From Zeugodacus cucurbitae (Eukaryota > Arthropoda > Insecta > Diptera > Tephritidae), in contig NC_071668.1 of NCBI RefSeq assembly GCF_028554725.1, positions 47,597,732 to 47,661,731 on the forward strand: 64,000 nucleotides of DNA. The letters are read 5' to 3'. This document shows positions 1-10,558 of the stretch, in pieces. Both the position numbers and the translations under genes were made by a program. Numbering within the stretch: position 1 is the stretch's first letter; every line of letters begins with the position of its first letter. Below the pieces are notes generated by a model that was not told the origin of the DNA, ran no database searches, and saw only the letters and a list, made by a program, of their open reading frames with translations.

Positions 1-275
1 TGTTTATTTATTATTTGCGTCAGGTTTTTTTTTGTAATTATTTTCTTCGAGAACAAATTCAAATCGCTCCGTTCAACACAACTGTTCTTATGAAAATCTC
101 AATATCAACTGAACTGAGAAAAATTAATTTGACAATATTGACTGTTTATGTTTTGAAGTTTTGATTTTTTCTGTTGAAAATATGTTAATGTTAATGTTTT
201 TTTAATGTTAATTATTTTATTCTGGCAAAAATTTTGGATTTTGGGGATCGTAAAAAATGACGAATAATGCATAAT

Positions 276-506
276 AACCCCTACCCACTTACTACGCTAT
301 TTTTGGTGCATTTGGTGGATGGATTTTTGGTACCATTCACCACTTTTTTGGTGCATTTTGGTGCATTTGATGCATTGGCGCGTGGTGAAAAACCGATTTT
401 TTCACGGCGCGCAAATGGGGTTATACAGGTCGTATGAGTACCATATTACCAAAAACAGAAAAACAGATATAAGGGTACCAAAAACAGAGGTAAGTGGGTA
501 GGGGTT
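276..506. mobile_element. Foldback or MITE-like element, about 231 bp
   Basis: The two ends are inverted copies of AACCCCTACCCACTTAC (276-292 and 490-506). The centre (about 377-412) is an imperfect GC-rich hairpin, GGCGCGTGGTGAAAAA against TTTTTTCACGGCGCGC, so the whole segment is a rough palindrome. The arms contain several TTTGGTGCAT-like repeats. It has no coding capacity, and I could not find a convincing target-site duplication. A copy sits at the same place in every spacer, for example from 3460 in the next unit. It could instead be a simple inverted repeat made during array formation. Confidence 0.55.
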
Positions 507-692
507 TTGTTTTTTAATTGTAAAACTGTTGCTGTCAAGAAGCCATTTTGTTTGTGTTTGTGTAAAGAAATATTTATTTAAAAATTGAAGAAAAATATAC
601 AAAAGGATATTACACTTTCGATCTTATAAATATATAAATGTAAAATGTGTAAAAATAAACAATCGCCTAGCGACTTCAGACGCATTCTGCAA

Positions 693-780
693 TTATTGCT
701 GAGAAATGCCCTCCAATTCTAATGCTCGGAAAATCTTCGAAATCGAGTAAATAAAGGCGGCAGTGCGTAAATCATTGCAG
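693..780 (-). pseudogene. Duplicated GDH terminal-exon fragment (29 codons) in the spacer
   Basis: On the minus strand this reads in frame [14 protein letters not shown]...EGISQQ and stop, the same as the end of exon 5 except that the EMEG methionine is Leu. Homology begins at 780 exactly where the gene's own copy continues into exon 5 (1097), and runs on through the 3'UTR to the GTAAGTGGGTAGGGG motif (490 here, 807 in the gene). It has no splice acceptor or start codon and cannot be expressed as GDH. It differs from the gene end far more than array units differ from each other, so it predates the amplification. Confidence 0.9.
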
Positions 781-801
781 TGGTGAATGCCACCAAAATT
801 G

Positions 802-823
802 GCGTAGTAAGTGGGTAGGGGTT
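802..823. repeat. 22-bp inverted partner of the foldback left end
   Basis: Bases 802-823 are the exact reverse complement of 276-297. The adjoining bases 781-801 (GGTGAATGCCACC and flank) resemble the inner part of the same element's left arm, with a gap. This looks like an internally deleted end of the foldback element, lying against the 3'UTR of gene 1. Confidence 0.7.
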
Positions 824-889
824 TTTTTTTTTAATTGTTAAACTGTTGCTGTCAAGAAGCCATTCTGTTTGTGTTTTTGTAAAGAAATA

Positions 890-895
890 TTTATT
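890..895 (-). terminator. Probable polyadenylation signal of gene 1
   Basis: TTTATT on the plus strand reads AATAAA on the coding strand, 115 nt after the stop codon. It is the first canonical hexamer downstream and recurs in every unit. The duplicated 3' end has its own copy at 573-578. Confidence 0.65.
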
Positions 896-1009
896 TAAAA
901 ATTTAAGAAAAATATACAAAAGGATATTACACTTTGGATCTTATAAATATATAAATGTAAAATTTGTAAAAATAAATAATCGCCAAGCGACTTCAGACGC
1001 ATTCTGTAA

Positions 1010-3004
1010 TTATTGTTGAGAAATGCCCTCCATTTCTAAGGCTCGGAAAATCTTAGAAATCGAGTAAATAAAGGCAGCGGTGCGTAAATCATTGCAGAGA
1101 CCGAATTCATTGGCCACAATCTTAATGCCTGCCCCCGCAGTTTCCATAACTGTTTGTAGTCCTGCGTCTACAATATCCGCCTCCTTCGTACAGTCTCTTA
1201 TGAGCTTTAACTTTTTGTTTGGCTTGAACTTATCCTAAATAAATAAATTAAAAAAATTCATATTAACAAATTAACTTATTTGCACGGTGGTCAAAGTTCA
1301 CTTACCTCGCACTCATTCATGGAGTTAAAGATCTCGTTGATTATGGCTTTCTCGCGTTTAACATTCATTTTGCCATAAGATACATGATTGATATTCTTTA
1401 AGTACTCAAAGTAGGATACCGTTACACCGCCAGCATTGCAAAACAAATCCGGTATAATGAGTACATTCTTTTTACGTAATATTTCATCGGCAGCTGGCGT
1501 CGAAGGACCATTAGCGCCTTCTAAAATCATCTTGGCTTGTACACTGTTAGCATTTTCGACAGTGAGAACCTTTTGCGTAGAGCAAGGCATTAGTATATCG
1601 CATTTTTCACCCAACAAACTGCCCTCTTTTTCGGTGGCTTTGGTATAGCCCTTGATTGATTTATTATTTTTTGCATAATACTCCATTAAGTCCTAAGTAT
1701 ATGAAGAAAATTAAAAAAATATTATCATGGAGATATTTATTTTCAATACGCCACATACCTTTGGATCAATGCCATTCTCATTTACTAGAGACACGTCAAA
1801 TTCTTGAACACCGATCAGTTTGGCACCGGCTTCCACTACAAAAACGGATGCATGGGAACCGACATTGCCAAACCCTTGTACGATCACGGTTTTATCTTTC
1901 CAACCAGTCTTCCAGCCTAATAAATCCATCCAATCTTTATCCATAATAAAACATTCAGCCGCCTTAAATAGACCACGTCCCGTGGCGGCGGTGCGACCAT
2001 TTATACCGCCTATTTCTACTGGCTTACCAGTCGTGATGGCCAATGCATCTACATCGTTATAGCCTAGAAGAACAATTTATTTGTCTATCAAGACGTTTTC
2101 TAATATTTCATAAAAAAAAATTACCAAAAGTTTTAATATATTGATCCACCAACCAACTCATCTCGCGTTGGCTGGTATTCACATCTGGTGCCGGTACATC
2201 TATACCCGGACCTATCATATTGCGACGTAATAGCTCCATTGTATAGCGACGCGTAATTGTTTGCAATTCTTGTGCAGTATACTTCTTCGGGTCGATACGT
2301 ATGCCACCCTTGGAACCACCAAACGGTACATTCACGCAAGCCGTCTTAAACGCCATCAGATAAGCCAAAGCGCGTATCTCATCGGCGTCGACGTCCATGG
2401 CAAAACGTATGCCTACAAAAGAGGAACGGATATGATCAGTCAGTTATATATATCATGCTAGACATCAGCAGTTGAAGCATTGAAAAGGAAGAACATTTTC
2501 TTGAAACACACAACTACATGCATATATTCTAGAAAATTCGTTGAGAAATTTTTTGAATATACCAGCTTTTCTAGAAAAATAATAGCCAATAATATAATTG
2601 AACCCACCGCCTTTGAGTGGTAATCTGTGTCTAGTGTGGTGTGCGCGATAGCCGGTGATTAGCTCGTAATTGCCATCACTTCTTATTATAGGGAAGGTAA
2701 CTTCCAATAGATTTGTAGTGCAGCCCATCAATTTAAGCATGGCGGAAACACGTTGTTCACGCTGTTCCTTCTTCATGTAAGGATACTTTTCCAGCTCCTT
2801 TATCATCATCGGCTCCATTAGCTGAGCGGCCGAGTGATAATAATACTCAACCATGTGTGCAAATGGTGGGTCTTTGTCTTTATTGATTTTTTCCAAATGC
2901 TTGGGCATCACGTGCTTTTCACGCGTAGCTCCAAGTCCGGTCCAGTTTAAAACTGTCTTCGATAGTGAAGATCGTAAAAGTTTACCATTTAAAAGGAAGG
3001 ACAT
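1010..3004 (-). CDS. GDH gene 1: glutamate dehydrogenase, mitochondrial-type, 533 aa, five exons
   Basis: Reference copy. Exons in transcript order are 3004-2608, 2412-2125, 2063-1759, 1692-1306 and 1234-1010; all four introns start GT and end AG and the frame holds through every join. The product would interconvert glutamate and 2-oxoglutarate plus ammonia using NAD(P). Residues 1-28 contain Arg, Lys and Ser but no acidic residue, like a mitochondrial presequence. The PLKGG lysine is 131, Lys155 follows, and the GDH active-site signature VPFGGSKGGIRIDP carries Lys167. The PAPD aspartate is 209 and GFGNVG (292-297) is the Rossmann loop; their spacing matches bovine Lys90, Lys114, Lys126 and Asp168. 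I chose the Met at 3004 because the open frame upstream (to 3160) runs into TATA-like sequence. The family is certain; the exact paralogue is not. Confidence 0.93.
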
Positions 3005-4192
3005 ATTGCCTTGCGATAATGCAATCCCAGTTATGATTTTTTTTGTGTGTTTTTGTAAGAAATTTTTTGCACTCACTTTTTCGGCAATTATTTTGGTATC
3101 CGCTGATTTTGTTGTATATTGTATATATACAATTGTATTACGAATATATAAATATTCCACAATATTCAGTAAGAAAATATTTTTTGTTTATTTATTATTT
3201 GCGTCAGGTTTTTTTTTGTAATTATTTTCTTCGAGAACAAATTCAAATCGCTCCGTTCAACACAACTGTTCTTATGAAAATCTCAATATCAACTGAACTG
3301 AGAAAAATTAATTTGACAATATTGACTGTTTATGTTTTGAAGTTTTGATTTTTTCTGTTGAAAATATGTTAATGTTAATGTTTTTTTAATGTTAATTATT
3401 TTATTCTGGCAAAAATTTTGGATTTTGGGGATCGTAAAAAATGACGAATAATGCATAATAACCCCTACCCACTTACTACGCTATTTTTGGTGCATTTGGT
3501 GGATGGATTTTTGGTACCATTCACCACTTTTTTGGTGCATTTTGGTGCATTTGATGCATTGACGCGTGGTGAAAACCCGATTTTTTCACGGCGCGCAAAT
3601 GGGGTTATACAGGTCGTATGAGTACCATATTACCAAAAACAGAAAAACAGATATAAGGGTACCAAAAACAGAGGTAAGTGGGTAGGGGTTTTGTTTTTTA
3701 ATTGTAAAACTGTTGCTGTCAAGAAGCCATTTTGTTTGTGTTTGTGTAAAGAAATATTTATTTAAAAATTGAAGAAAAATATACAAAAGGATATTACACT
3801 TTCGATCTTATAAATATATAAATGTAAAATGTGTAAAAATAAACAATCGCCTAGCGACTTCAGACGCATTCTGCAATTATTGCTGAGAAATGCCCTCCAA
3901 TTCTAATGCTCGGAAAATCTTCGAAATCGAGTAAATAAAGGCGGCGGTGCGTAAATCATTGCAGTGGTGAATGCCACCAAAATTGGCGTAGTAAGTGGGT
4001 AGGGGTTTTTTTTTTAATTGTTAAACTGTTGCTGTCAAGAAGCCATTCTGTTTGTGTTTTTGTAAAGAAATATTTATTTAAAAATTTAAGAAAAATATAC
4101 AAAAGGATATTACACTTTGGATCTTATAAATATATAAATGTAAAATTTGTAAAAATAAATAATCGCCAAGCGACTTCAGACGCATTCTGTAA
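3005..4192. other. Spacer between genes 1 and 2
   Basis: It contains the gene 1 promoter, AT-rich sequence, the foldback element (from 3460) and the GDH 3'-end fragment (pseudo-exon 3877-3964), followed by the gene 2 3'UTR. The foldback centre has the ATTGACGCG...AAAACCCG variant. Confidence 0.85.
3111..3155 (-). promoter_or_regulatory. Candidate core promoter of gene 1 (two TATA-like elements)
   Basis: About 110-150 bp upstream of the start codon the coding strand has TATTTATATATTCG (about 3154-3141). A perfect 16-bp palindrome, ATTGTATATATACAAT (3118-3133), follows. Either could act as a TATA box, giving a 5'UTR of roughly 80-120 nt. The arrangement is the same in all complete units except gene 7. 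No transcript evidence is available, so this rests on composition and position alone. Confidence 0.45.
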
Positions 4193-6187
4193 TTATTGTT
4201 GAGAAATGCCCTCCATTTCTAAGGCTCGGAAAATCTTAGAAATCGAGTAAATAAAGGCAGCGGTGCGTAAATCATTGCAGAGACCGAATTCATTGGCCAC
4301 AATCTTAATGCCTGCCCCCGCAGTTTCCATAACTGTTTGTAGTCCTGCGTCTACAATATCCGCCTCCTTCGTACAGTCTCTTATGAGCTTTAACTTTTTG
4401 TTTGGCTTGAACTTATCCTAAATAAATAAATTAAAAAAATTCATATTAACAAATTAACTTATTTGCACGGTGGTCAAAGTTCACTTACCTCGCACTCATT
4501 CATGGAGTTAAAGATCTCGTTGATTATGGCTTTCTCGCGTTTAACATTCATTTTGCCATAAGATACATGATTGATATTCTTTAAGTACTCAAAGTAGGAT
4601 ACCGTTACACCGCCAGCATTGCAAAACAAATCCGGTATAATGAGTACATTCTTTTTACGTAATATTTCATCGGCAGCTGGCGTCGAAGGACCATTAGCGC
4701 CTTCTAAAATCATCTTGGCTTGTACACTGTTAGCATTTTCGACAGTGAGAACCTTTTGCGTAGAGCAAGGCATTAGTATATCGTATTTTTCACCCAACAA
4801 ACTGCCCTCTTTTTCGGTGGCTTTGGTATAGCCCTTGATTGATTTATTATTTTTTGCATAATACTCCATTAAGTCCTAAGTATATGAAGAAAATTAAAAA
4901 AATATTATCATGGAGATATTTATTTTCAATACGCCACATACCTTTGGATCAATGCCATTCTCATTTACTAGAGACACGTCAAATTCTTGAACACCGATCA
5001 GTTTGGCACCGGCTTCCACTACAAAAACGGATGCATGGGAACCGACATTGCCAAACCCTTGTACGATCACGGTTTTATCTTTCCAACCAGTCTTCCAGCC
5101 TAATAAATCCATCCAATCTTTATCCATAATAAAACATTCAGCCGCCTTAAATAGACCACGTCCCGTGGCGGCGGTGCGACCATTTATACCGCCTATTTCT
5201 ACTGGCTTACCAGTCGTGATGGCCAATGCATCTACATCGTTATAGCCTAGAAGAACAATTTATTTGTCTATCAAGACGTTTTCTAATATTTCATAAAAAA
5301 AAATTACCAAAAGTTTTAATATATTGATCCACCAACCAACTCATCTCGCGTTGGCTGGTATTCACATCTGGTGCCGGTACATCTATACCCGGACCTATCA
5401 TATTGCGACGTAATAGCTCCATTGTATAGCGACGCGTAATTGTTTGCAATTCTTGTGCAGTATACTTCTTCGGGTCGATACGTATGCCACCCTTGGAACC
5501 ACCAAACGGTACATTCACGCAAGCCGTCTTAAACGCCATCAGATAAGCCAAAGCGCGTATCTCATCGGCGTCGACGTCCATGGCAAAACGTATGCCTACA
5601 AAAGAGGAACGGATATGATCAGTCAGTTATATATATCATGCTAGACATCAGCAGTTGAAGCATTGAAAAGGAAGAACATTTTCTTGAAACACACAACTAC
5701 ATGCATATATTCTAGAAAATTCGTTGAGAAATTTTTTGAATATACCAGCTTTTCTAGAAAAATAATAGCCAATAATATAATTGAACCCACCGCCTTTGAG
5801 TGGTAATCTGTGTCTAGTGTGGTGTGCGCGATAGCCGGTGATTAGCTCGTAATTGCCATCACTTCTTATTATAGGGAAGGTAACTTCCAATAGATTTGTA
5901 GTGCAGCCCATCAATTTAAGCATGGCGGAAACACGTTGTTCACGCTGTTCCTTCTTCATGTAAGGATACTTTTCCAGCTCCTTTATCATCATCGGCTCCA
6001 TTAGCTGAGCGGCCGAGTGATAATAATACTCAACCATGTGTGCAAATGGTGGGTCTTTGTCTTTATTGATTTTTTCCAAATGCTTGGGCATCACGTGCTT
6101 TTCACGCGTAGCTCCAAGTCCGGTCCAGTTTAAAACTGTCTTCGATAGTGAAGATCGTAAAAGTTTACCATTTAAAAGGAAGGACAT
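4193..6187 (-). CDS. GDH gene 2, intact
   Basis: Exons 6187-5791, 5595-5308, 5246-4942, 4875-4489 and 4417-4193. It differs from gene 1 in the protein by Cys361 to Tyr, in the stretch just before MPCS, a change shared only with gene 3. Splice sites and frame are preserved. Intron 1 carries the GATATGATCAG haplotype, as in genes 1, 3, 11 and 15-17. Confidence 0.92.
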
Positions 6188-7376
6188 ATTGCCTTGCGAT
6201 AATGCAATCCCAGTTATGATTTTTTTTGTGTGTTTTTGTAAGAAATTTTTTGCACTCACTTTTTCGGCAATTATTTTGGTATCCGCTGATTTTGTTGTAT
6301 ATTGTATATATACAATTGTATTACGAATATATAAATATTCCACAATATTCAGTAAGAAAATATTTTTTGTTTATTTATTATTTGCGTCAGGTTTTTTTTT
6401 GTAATTATTTTCTTCGAGAACAAATTCAAATCGCTCCGTTCAACACAACTGTTCTTATGAAAATCTCAATATCAACTGAACTGAGAAAAATTAATTTGAC
6501 AATATTGACTGTTTATGTTTTGAAGTTTTGATTTTTTCTGTTGAAAATATGTTAATGTTAATGTTTTTTTAATGTTAATTATTTTATTCTGGCAAAAATT
6601 TTGGATTTTGGGGATCGTAAAAAATGACGAATAATGCATAATAACCCCTACCCACTTACTACGCTATTTTTGGTGCATTTGGTGGATGGATTTTTGGTAC
6701 CATTCACCACTTTTTTGGTGCATTTTGGTGCATTTGATGCATTGACGCGTGGTGAAAACCCGATTTTTTCACGGCGCGCAAATGGGGTTATACAGGTCGT
6801 ATGAGTACCATATTACCAAAAACAGAAAAACAGATATAAGGGTACCAAAAACAGAGGTAAGTGGGTAGGGGTTTTGTTTTTTAATTGTAAAACTGTTGCT
6901 GTCAAGAAGCCATTTTGTTTGTGTTTGTGTAAAGAAATATTTATTTAAAAATTGAAGAAAAATATACAAAAGGATATTACACTTTGGATCTTATAAATAT
7001 ATAAATGTAAAATGTGTAAAAATAAACAATCGCCTAGCGACTTCAGACGCATTCTGCAATTATTGCTGAGAAATGCCCTCCAATTCTAATGCTCGGAAAA
7101 TCTTCGAAATCGAGTAAATAAAGGCGGCGGTGCGTAAATCATTGCAGTGGTGAATGCCACCAAAATTGGCGTAGTAAGTGGGTAGGGGTTTTTTTTTTTA
7201 ATTGTTAAACTGTTGCTGTCAAGAAGCCATTCTGTTTGTGTTTTTGTAAAGAAATATTTATTTAAAAATTTAAGAAAAATATACAAAAGGATATTACACT
7301 TTGGATCTTATAAATATATAAATGTAAAATTTGTAAAAATAAATAATCGCCAAGCGACTTCAGACGCATTCTGTAA
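6188..7376. other. Spacer between genes 2 and 3
   Basis: Same layout, with the pseudo-exon at 7060-7147. The 3'-end fragment here reads CACTTTGGATC instead of the commoner CACTTTCGATC, a marker shared with the spacers left of genes 4, 11 and 18. Confidence 0.85.
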
Positions 7377-9371
7377 TTATTGTTGAGAAATGCCCTCCAT
7401 TTCTAAGGCTCGGAAAATCTTAGAAATCGAGTAAATAAAGGCAGCGGTGCGTAAATCATTGCAGAGACCGAATTCATTGGCCACAATCTTAATGCCTGCC
7501 CCCGCAGTTTCCATAACTGTTTGTAGTCCTGCGTCTACAATATCCGCCTCCTTCGTACAGTCTCTTATGAGCTTTAACTTTTTGTTTGGCTTGAACTTAT
7601 CCTAAATAAATAAATTAAAAAAATTCATATTAACAAATTAACTTATTTGCACGGTGGTCAAAGTTCACTTACCTCGCACTCATTCATGGAGTTAAAGATC
7701 TCGTTGATTATGGCTTTCTCGCGTTTAACATTCATTTTGCCATAAGATACATGATTGATATTCTTTAAGTACTCAAAGTAGGATACCGTTACACCGCCAG
7801 CATTGCAAAACAAATCCGGTATAATGAGTACATTCTTTTTACGTAATATTTCATCGGCAGCTGGCGTCGAAGGACCATTAGCGCCTTCTAAAATCATCTT
7901 GGCTTGTACACTGTTAGCATTTTCGACAGTGAGAACCTTTTGCGTAGAGCAAGGCATTAGTATATCGTATTTTTCACCCAACAAACTGCCCTCTTTTTCG
8001 GTGGCTTTGGTATAGCCCTTGATTGATTTATTATTTTTTGCATAATACTCCATTAAGTCCTAAGTATATGAAGAAAATTAAAAAAATATTATCATGGAGA
8101 TATTTATTTTCAATACGCCACATACCTTTGGATCAATGCCATTCTCATTTACTAGAGACACGTCAAATTCTTGAACACCGATCAGTTTGGCACCGGCTTC
8201 CACTACAAAAACGGATGCATGGGAACCGACATTGCCAAACCCTTGTACGATCACGGTTTTATCTTTCCAACCAGTCTTCCAGCCTAATAAATCCATCCAA
8301 TCTTTATCCATAATAAAACATTCAGCCGCCTTAAATAGACCACGTCCCGTGGCGGCGGTGCGACCATTTATACCGCCTATTTCTACTGGCTTACCAGTCG
8401 TGATGGCCAATGCATCTACATCGTTATAGCCTAGAAGAACAATTTATTTGTCTATCAAGACGTTTTCTAATATTTCATAAAAAAAAATTACCAAAAGTTT
8501 TAATATATTGATCCACCAACCAACTCATCTCGCGTTGGCTGGTATTCACATCTGGTGCCGGTACATCTATACCCGGACCTATCATATTGCGACGTAATAG
8601 CTCCATTGTATAGCGACGCGTAATTGTTTGCAATTCTTGTGCAGTATACTTCTTCGGGTCGATACGTATGCCACCCTTGGAACCACCAAACGGTACATTC
8701 ACGCAAGCCGTCTTAAACGCCATCAGATAAGCCAAAGCGCGTATCTCATCGGCGTCGACGTCCATGGCAAAACGTATGCCTACAAAAGAGGAACGGATAT
8801 GATCAGTCAGTTATATATATCATGCTAGACATCAGCAGTTGAAGCATTGAAAAGGAAGAACATTTTCTTGAAACACACAACTACATGCATATATTCTAGA
8901 AAATTCGTTGAGAAATTTTTTGAATATACCAGCTTTTCTAGAAAAATAATAGCCAATAATATAATTGAACCCACCGCCTTTGAGTGGTAATCTGTGTCTA
9001 GTGTGGTGTGCGCGATAGCCGGTGATTAGCTCGTAATTGCCATCACTTCTTATTATAGGGAAGGTAACTTCCAATAGATTTGTAGTGCAGCCCATCAATT
9101 TAAGCATGGCGGAAACACGTTGTTCACGCTGTTCCTTCTTCATGTAAGGATACTTTTCCAGCTCCTTTATCATCATCGGCTCCATTAGCTGAGCGGCCGA
9201 GTGATAATAATACTCAACCATGTGTGCAAATGGTGGGTCTTTGTCTTTATTGATTTTTTCCAAATGCTTGGGCATCACGTGCTTTTCACGCGTAGCTCCA
9301 AGTCCGGTCCAGTTTAAAACTGTCTTCGATAGTGAAGATCGTAAAAGTTTACCATTTAAAAGGAAGGACAT
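7377..9371 (-). CDS. GDH gene 3, intact
   Basis: Exons 9371-8975, 8779-8492, 8430-8126, 8059-7673 and 7601-7377. It carries the same Cys361 to Tyr change as gene 2, so these neighbours probably arose from one duplication or were homogenised by conversion. I see no other coding change. Confidence 0.92.
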
Positions 9372-10558
9372 ATTGCCTTGCGATAATGCAATCCCAGTTA
9401 TGATTTTTTTTGTGTGTTTTTGTAAGAAATTTTTTGCACTCACTTTTTCGGCAATTATTTTGGTATCCGCTGATTTTGTTGTATATTGTATATATACAAT
9501 TGTATTACGAATATATAAATATTCCACAATATTCAGTAAGAAAATATTTTTTGTTTATTTATTATTTGCGTCAGGTTTTTTTTTGTAATTATTTTCTTCG
9601 AGAACAAATTCAAATCGCTCCGTTCAACACAACTGTTCTTATGAAAATCTCAATATCAACTGAACTGAGAAAAATTAATTTGACAATATTGACTGTTTAT
9701 GTTTTGAAGTTTTGATTTTTTCTGTTGAAAATATGTTAATGTTAATGTTTTTTTAATGTTAATTATTTTATTCTGGCAAAAATTTTGGATTTTGGGGATC
9801 GTAAAAAATGACGAATAATGCATAATAACCCCTACCCACTTACTACGCTATTTTTGGTGCATTTGGTGGATGGATTTTTGGTACCATTCACCACTTTTTT
9901 GGTGCATTTTGGTGCATTTGATGCATTGACGCGTGGTGAAAACCCGATTTTTTCACGGCGCGCAAATGGGGTTATACAGGTCGTATGAGTACCATATTAC
10001 CAAAAACAGAAAAACAGATATAAGGGTACCAAAACAGAGGTAAGTGGGTAGGGGTTTTGTTTTTTAATTGTAAAACTGTTGCTGTCAAGAAGCCATTTTG
10101 TTTGTGTTTGTGTAAAGAAATATTTATTTAAAAATTGAAGAAAAATATACAAAAGGATATTACACTTTGGATCTTATAAATATATAAATGTAAAATGTGT
10201 AAAAATAAACAATCGCCTAGCGACTTCAGACGCATTCTGCAATTATTGCTGAGAAATGCCCTCCAATTCTAATGCTCGGAAAATCTTCGAAATCGAGTAA
10301 ATAAAGGCGGCGGTGCGTAAATCATTGCAGTGGTGAATGCCACCAAAATTGGCGTAGTAAGTGGGTAGGGGTTTTTTTTTTAATTGTTAAACTGTTGCTG
10401 TCAAGAAGCCATTCTGTTTGTGTTTTTGTAAAGAAATATTTATTTAAAAATTTAAGAAAAATATACAAAAGGATATTACACTTTGGATCTTATAAATATA
10501 TAAATGTAAAATTTGTAAAAATAAATAATCGCCAAGCGACTTCAGACGCATTCTGTAA
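9372..10558. other. Spacer between genes 3 and 4
   Basis: Same layout, pseudo-exon at 10243-10330. One A is missing in the right arm of the foldback element (ACCAAAACAG near 10030). Confidence 0.85.

Larger units (their letters stand above)
1..1009. other. Spacer left of gene 1 (reference spacer)
   Basis: Bases 1-275 are AT-rich spacer belonging to the upstream side of an unseen gene; I see no gene in them. Bases 276-506 are a foldback element and 507-780 a duplicated GDH 3' end. Bases 781-823 hold a shortened, inverted copy of the foldback end, and 824-1009 are the 3'UTR and flank of gene 1. The fragment of this spacer has a private base (GGCAGTGCG near 770). Confidence 0.85.

Noticed and set aside
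319..501. Plus-strand 60-codon frame in the foldback element
   Set aside because: It is made of TTTGGTGCAT-type repeats and is lost by single substitutions in about half the units.
781..795. TGGTG-AATGC-CACCA hairpin as a terminator
   Set aside because: The stem is only 5 bp and the host is eukaryotic; it is better explained as a remnant of the foldback arm.
402..919. Minus-strand 66-codon frames beginning MYIFL in the spacer
   Set aside because: They read through the T-runs, the 3'UTR copies and the foldback arm. Small length differences in the T-run abolish the second one in many units.
1436..2062. Plus-strand open frames of 70, 80 and 96 codons opposite exons 3 and 4
   Set aside because: They are shadows of the GDH coding strand and cross its splice sites; no protein family is recognisable.
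2853..3348. Plus-strand open frames of 101 and 122 codons over exon 1 and the promoter, repeated in each unit
   Set aside because: They lie antisense to a well-supported exon and run into low-complexity T-rich spacer with no recognisable domain; repetition in each unit only reflects the array.
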